Source of the DNA: Scylla paramamosain
Lineage: Eukaryota; Arthropoda; Malacostraca; Decapoda; Portunidae
DNA: 64,000 nt
Reading direction: 5' to 3'
NCBI RefSeq assembly: GCF_035594125.1
Contig: NC_087156.1
Location: 35,959,497-36,023,496, forward strand
Shown: piece by piece, positions 56,050-64,000 of the stretch
Layout of the letters: each line of letters opens with the position of its first letter
Position numbering within the stretch: the first letter of the stretch is position 1
Program-made: the position numbers and the translations under genes
The notes under the pieces: model-generated
What the model saw: only the letters and a program-made list of their open reading frames with translations
Databases searched by the model: none
Told to the model about the DNA's origin: nothing

Positions 56050-56348
56050 AAACTTATGGCGCCACGTGTCGAACTCACGTAAAGATGCTGACGCCGTTAA
56101 GTGAGGAATGATGGTGGCGGACGTCGGGAACCTCGCGCCCTGGGTAGACGTGCTGCGGGCTGTGGTTTCGCCTTCATTGCTCGCCGTGGTGCGACTGGGA
56201 GCTTGTGTCCCCACTCTCTCCAGCAGCTGGGTTAAACGCTCCTCGCGAGCCTGACTCTGCTCCGACTGTCGCGCTAGCAGAGCCTGACTCTGCTCCGACT
56301 GTCGCGCTAGCAGGGCAGCCAGCGCCTCCAACTGCTTCTCCATTCTGC
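56045..56348 (-). pseudogene. Truncated gag fragment at the right edge of the cluster
   Basis: It begins at the same ATG as the full copies (56341-56343) and covers the Gln-rich N-terminal repeat up to WRHKFEG, about 98 residues, then breaks into the filler. On its other side it joins array sequence at CATTCTGC|GGGTTAGC with only one shared base. There is no LTR on this side. Confidence 0.85.
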
Positions 56349-56487
56349 GGGTTAGCAGGAAATTGCCCCCTGATAATTGAATATTCAACTGAATCTCACT
56401 TCCTGTCTCAGAAATGATGTGAAAAATGGTTTTGGAAAATGTTTTGGAAGAAAATGTGTCTTGTCTTTGTTTTATGGAAAGACTGAG

Positions 56488-56495
<8 letters not shown>
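56349..56495. repeat. Right copy of the 147-bp direct repeat flanking the retroelement cluster
   Basis: Same sequence as 46214-46360, apart from continuing into a full-length TTG tract. Confidence 0.85.
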
Positions 56496-56553
<58 letters not shown>

Positions 56554-56652
56554 TTGTTGTTGTTTATCTTGCTTATTCCTCTTCCTCCTCCTCCTCCTCC
56601 TCTTCCTCCTCCTCCTCCTCCTCCTTTTCTTACAAGTTTATTATCATCGTTT

Positions 56653-56758
<106 letters not shown>

Positions 56759-57238
56759 TGTTCCCTTTTCTAACAAAATAAACTGATGGATAGATAAACT
56801 GATAGATATTTGGTACCATATTTTGAAACACTTCTGTGCTGTACTTCCTCTGTTTTCAAAAAGGCTCTAGATGAAGCTGTACATGTTTTTAAGTGTGTTT
56901 TTCATGATTCTAGTGACAGATTAACAAGACTTGTACATTATTAACAGGAGAAGCACTCTTGAAAACTGGCTAATCATCTCCTTGACCTTGAAAAACAGTC
57001 TTGATAAATGAGCAAAGCATTTTTAAGTGTTTTTAAAATTGTGGTAACAGATTAACAAGACTTCTACATTATCAACAGGAGAAACACTCTTGAGAACACA
57101 GCTAATTATCCCTCTGTGACTCTGGAAAAGTCTAGATGGCAGAGAAGGAACAAGAAAGCAGAGCATTACAGAATAGGCCCTTACAAGACAAGAACTTAAT
57201 CTAAATCACAAAGTAGGAAAAGACATTGAAAACCTCAC

Positions 57239-57425
57239 CTTTAGGAACCACCTCATGAAGGAATACGATGAAGAAGGGTGTGACAAGGTCGTTGATCCCC
57301 TGCACGTAACCTGAGGCAGGGTGACGGATGGCCCAGATGTACAGAATGTGCTCAAACATTTCTTGTACGATTGTTTGTTGGAACAACGGAATCAGGGGAG
57401 ACATGCGTGGGATGTCAATGTGAAT
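57239..57425 (-). CDS. TBC1D22: TBC1D22-like exon, copy 13
   Basis: This is the first exon copy beyond the retroelement cluster, with an identical peptide and intact splice sites. It lies 13.6 kb from copy 12. Confidence 0.78.
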
Positions 57426-58006
57426 CTGTGGAGAGACGTGGGTTTGGTGAGACTAGGTTAAGTTTGGTTAGGTTAAGTTAAGTTTGGTTAGGTTAGGTTA
57501 GGTTAAGTTTGGTTAGGTTAGGTTAAGTTAGGTTTGGTTAGGTTAGGTTAGGTTAAGTTAAGTTTGGTTAGGTTAGGTTAAGTTAGGTTAAATTCGATTA
57601 GGTTAGGTTAAGTTAAGTTCGGTTAAGTTAAGTTTGGTTTGGTTAGGTTGGGTTAGGTTAAGTTTGGTTTGGTTAGGTTGGGTTAGGTTAAGTTTGGTTA
57701 GGTTAAGTTAGGTTTGGTTAGGTTAAGTTTGGTTTGGTTTGGTTAGGTTTGGTTTGCTAAGGTTATGTTAGGTTAGGTTAGATGAGAGCAGTAGAGAGGA
57801 GAATACTTGCTTTTGTGGTCTCTATATTACAAGGATAGAGATCTTAGTCAGTATATAAAAGAATGACTGAAAAGATACACCAGGTGACAAATATTCCTAT
57901 GACAGGAGAATGAAGCTTTTAAACTGATATACACACACATAGAAAATAAAGAAAAAGAGAGAGAAAAAAATATTGAAAGAAAAAAAAACAGGAAAGGAAG
58001 ATTATC

Positions 58007-58047
<41 letters not shown>

Positions 58048-58196
58048 CAGGGGAGGAACAGTGCAAGTGTGAGGCCAACGCGCTGGGCCGCCAACCTGTC
58101 GGCCTGGGTGACGCGTGAAGGGCGGCGTGGTGTTGGTGGTGGTGTCTTGGCCCTGTGGTGTCCCTAGCCTTCATGTCATTGTGATTGGTGAAATAG

Positions 58197-59909
58197 ATGA
58201 CCTCCATTACTTTTTCATCTTCCTGAGGTCACTTGCTGGTACCTCTGTGTCACCACGCTTAGGTCAGCTTTTTTTTTTTTTTTTTTTTTTTCAATTTTAT
58301 GTAGGAGTGACACTGGCCAAGGGCAACAAAAATCCAATAAGAAAATATGCCCACTGAAATGCCAGTGCCATAAAAGTGTCAAAGCAGTGGTCAAAAATTG
58401 ATGAATAAGTGTCTTGAAACCTCCCTCTTGAAGGAATTCAAGTCATAGGAAGGTGGAAATACAGAAGCAGGCAGGGAGTTCCAGAGTTTACCCTGCCTCC
58501 CCTGTTCTTGCATTACTGGGCTGCTGGACAGGTGGCACAGCCTCATGTGTGCCCTGTCTGCCCAGCACCCTGGCTATCCTTGTGGATGGGCTGGGCACAC
58601 ACTGAGACACAGCACACAGCAAGGGTGTAAACTGCACCTCACTGCTTTAAATATGAGTGTACAGGTTGAGAGGCAAGGCAGCACAGCACAGCACAGCACA
58701 GCACAGCATGGCAGCTCCTTAACAACACAGCCAGTCTCTGTGTGATGTTCATTGTGTCTTGAGCATTGTATCCTTGACAAACGTGGCGTACTGAGCACAT
58801 CTTCACATTGTTCTTGCCTTAATGTGAAGTATTAATGTATTACACCTCACAAGTGTAGCCACGTGGCCCCTGTGTGTTCCCGTACCTGGTGATCTCAGGA
58901 ACAGTTTCAGATTTCATCACAAATATTAATAACTGCAGCAATACTTGGTGCACCCTTCACACATGACCGGGGCTGATTAGTGGGTGAGTCTGCGCCTGAA
59001 CCAGCCCATCACCCAGCAGGTTGAGGCCACAAGCAGCCCAGCCCAGCATCAATAAGACCAACACCAGGGCTTACTCACCCCTAGACACAACAGCAAGACT
59101 AGTCAGAACTGAGCCGTAACACCTGTGTCTCTCTTCACCTCCACAATTATTAACATTCTTTCATTTATTGATATATTTACTGGTACATTACTTACATTAC
59201 TGGTACATGAAAATTACTAATGTTGCTTTTATTCCGACAGGCTACCACCACCATGACCACCATGACCACCACCACCACCATGACCACCGCCACCACCACC
59301 ACCACCACCACCACCACCACCACCACCACCACCACCACAGCACTCAGCGTGGCACAGAAGGAACAGAGCCAGGCGGAAAACAAGGACTAAGATCCACTGC
59401 CACTTCCAAATAAGGTAATACATGAATTTTCTCTCCTCCTCCTCCTTCTCCTCCTCCTCCTTCTCCTCCTCCTCCTCCTCCTCCTCCTCCTCCTCCTCCT
59501 CCTCCTCCTCCTCCTTCTCCTCCTTCTCCTCCTCCTCCTCCTCCTCCTCCTCCTCCTCCTCCTCCTCTTCCAGCTGGTTTTTTTTTATTGTTTTACTGCT
59601 TCAATCTGTGGTTTCCTGCTTCAAAAATACAAAATATACTGTTGAAATTTTCTTATCAGTTCATGTCCTCCTCCTCCTCCTCCTCCTCCTCCTCCTCCTC
59701 CTCCTCCTCCTCCTCCTCCTCCTCCTCCTCCTCCTCCTCCTCCTCCTCCTCCTCCTCCCCCAATTTAAGAGGGTTAGCAGGAAATTGCCCCCTGATAATT
59801 GAATATTCAACTGAATCTCACTTCCTGTCTCAGAAATGATGTGAAAAATGGTTTTGGAAAATGTTTTGGAAGAAAATGTGTCTTGTCTTTGTTTTATGGA
59901 AAGACTGAG

Positions 59910-59978
<69 letters not shown>

Positions 59979-60077
59979 TTGTTGTTGTTTATCTTGCTTA
60001 TTCCTCTTCCTCCTCCTCCTCCTCCTCTTCCTCCTCCTCCTCCTCCTCCTTTTCTTACAAGTTTATTATCATCGTTT

Positions 60078-60165
<88 letters not shown>

Positions 60166-61420
60166 TGTTCCCTTTTCTAACAAAATAAACTGATGGATAG
60201 ATAAACTGATAGATATTTGGTACCATATTTTGAAACACTTCTGTGCTGTACTTCCTCTGTTTTCAAAAAGGCTCTAGATGAAGCTGTACATGTTTTTAAG
60301 TGTGTTTTTCATGATTCTAGTGACAGATTAACAAGACTTGTACATTATTAACAGGAGAAGCACTCTTGAAAACTGGCTAATCATCTCCTTGACCTTGAAA
60401 AACAGTCTTGATAAATGAGCAAAGCATTTTTAAGTGTTTTTAAAATTGTGGTAACAGATTAACAAGACTTCTACATTATCAACAGGAGAAACACTCTTGA
60501 GAACACAGCTAATTATCCCTCTGTGACTCTGGAAAAGTCTAGATGGCAGAGAAGGAACAAGAAAGCAGAGCATTACAGAATAGGCCCTTACAAGACAAGA
60601 ACTTAATCTAAATCACAAAGTAGGAAAAGACATTGAAAACCTCACCTTTAGGAACCACCTCATGAAGGAATACGATGAAGAAGGGTGTGACAAGGTCGTT
60701 GATCCCCTGCACGTAACCTGAGGCAGGGTGACGGATGGCCCAGATGTACAGAATGTGCTCAAACATTTCTTGTACGATTGTTTGTTGGAACAACGGAATC
60801 AGGGGAGACATGCGTGGGATGTCAATGTGAATCTGTGGAGAGACGTGGGTTTGGTGAGACTAGGTTAAGTTTGGTTAGGTTAAGTTAAGTTTGGTTAGGT
60901 TAGGTTAGGTTAAGTTTGGTTAGGTTAGGTTAAGTTAGGTTTGGTTAGGTTAGGTTAGGTTAAGTTAAGTTTGGTTAGGTTAGGTTAAGTTAGGTTAAAT
61001 TCGATTAGGTTAGGTTAAGTTAAGTTCGGTTAAGTTAAGTTTGGTTTGGTTAGGTTGGGTTAGGTTAAGTTTGGTTTGGTTAGGTTGGGTTAGGTTAAGT
61101 TTGGTTAGGTTAAGTTAGGTTTGGTTAGGTTAAGTTTGGTTTGGTTTGGTTAGGTTTGGTTTGCTAAGGTTATGTTAGGTTAGGTTAGATGAGAGCAGTA
61201 GAGAGGAGAATACTTGCTTTTGTGGTCTCTATATTACAAGGATAGAGATCTTAGTCAGTATATAAAAGAATGACTGAAAAGATACACCAGGTGACAAATA
61301 TTCCTATGACAGGAGAATGAAGCTTTTAAACTGATATACACACACATAGAAAATAAAGAAAAAGAGAGAGAAAAAAATATTGAAAGAAAAAAAAAACAGG
61401 AAAGGAAGATTATCAACACA

Positions 61421-61460
<40 letters not shown>

Positions 61461-61609
61461 CAGGGGAGGAACAGTGCAAGTGTGAGGCCAACGCGCTGGG
61501 CCGCCAACCTGTCGGCCTGGGTGACGCGTGAAGGGCGGCGTGGTGTTGGTGGTGGTGTCTTGGCCCTGTGGTGTCCCTAGCCTTCATGTCATTGTGATTG
61601 GTGAAATAG
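58197..61609. repeat. Tandem array unit 15 (3413 bp, shortest complete unit)
   Basis: It shares the CTGTCTGCCCAG change, the CCA allele and the extra TTG with unit 11. CT is only about 80 nt. LINE remnant 58269-58573; TTAGG-like tract 60861-61188. Confidence 0.95.
60646..60832 (-). CDS. TBC1D22: TBC1D22-like exon, copy 14
   Basis: Identical peptide and intact splice sites, 3407 bp from copy 13. Confidence 0.78.

Positions 61610-64000
<2,391 letters not shown>

Noticed and set aside
46361..56348. An envelope gene that would make the element an errantivirus-like retrovirus
   Set aside because: Only about 140 bp lie between the integrase stop codon and the 3' LTR, with no open frame of useful size.

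Overview
The window is eukaryotic nuclear DNA, most likely from an arthropod and plausibly a decapod crustacean. Three things suggest this: spliced-gene signals, degenerate TTAGG-type pentamer tracts, and a very high density of long microsatellites next to LINE and Ty3/gypsy-like sequence. The species cannot be named from the sequence. There are no prokaryotic features, CRISPR arrays, rRNA genes or tRNA genes.

Layout. (1) 1-3269: a minus-strand Ty3/gypsy-like copy (copy A), cut by the window start, lacking reverse transcriptase (RT) and carrying several one-base frameshifts. Its 5' LTR ends at 3269. (2) 3270-46360: a head-to-tail tandem array of a unit of about 3.41-3.49 kb, with 12 complete units and a partial 13th. 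(3) 46361-56348: a rearranged retroelement cluster. It starts with a plus-strand element (LTR, PBS, Gag-protease-integrase ORF, PPT, LTR). That element is fused through its 3' LTR to an inverted near-identical copy, giving a palindrome with arms of about 3.67 kb. A minus-strand RT-RNase H-integrase fragment and a gag fragment follow. (4) 56349-64000: the same array resumes (units 14-16) and runs off the window.

Each unit holds one 187-bp minus-strand exon of a TBC (Rab-GAP) domain gene that best fits TBC1D22. Intact splice sites flank it. Fourteen copies encode an identical peptide. The rest of the unit is intron-like: the 3' end of a LINE with its poly(A) tail, about 0.8 kb of pyrimidine-rich microsatellites, an internal 134-bp tandem duplication, a tract of about 330 bp of TTAGG-like pentamers, and a CA tract. 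Units look almost identical outside the microsatellites, so amplification is recent or homogenised, or the assembly needs checking.

The retroelement copies share an unusual state. In all three gag-pro-int copies the RT and RNase H are deleted at nearly the same place, yet the remaining Gag, protease and integrase modules are one uninterrupted frame in two of them. The only RT sequence present is a truncated fragment lacking the first RT catalytic motif. Several junctions carry short microhomologies, and one carries a 28-bp templated filler. This suggests template switching or microhomology-mediated repair rather than simple insertion.
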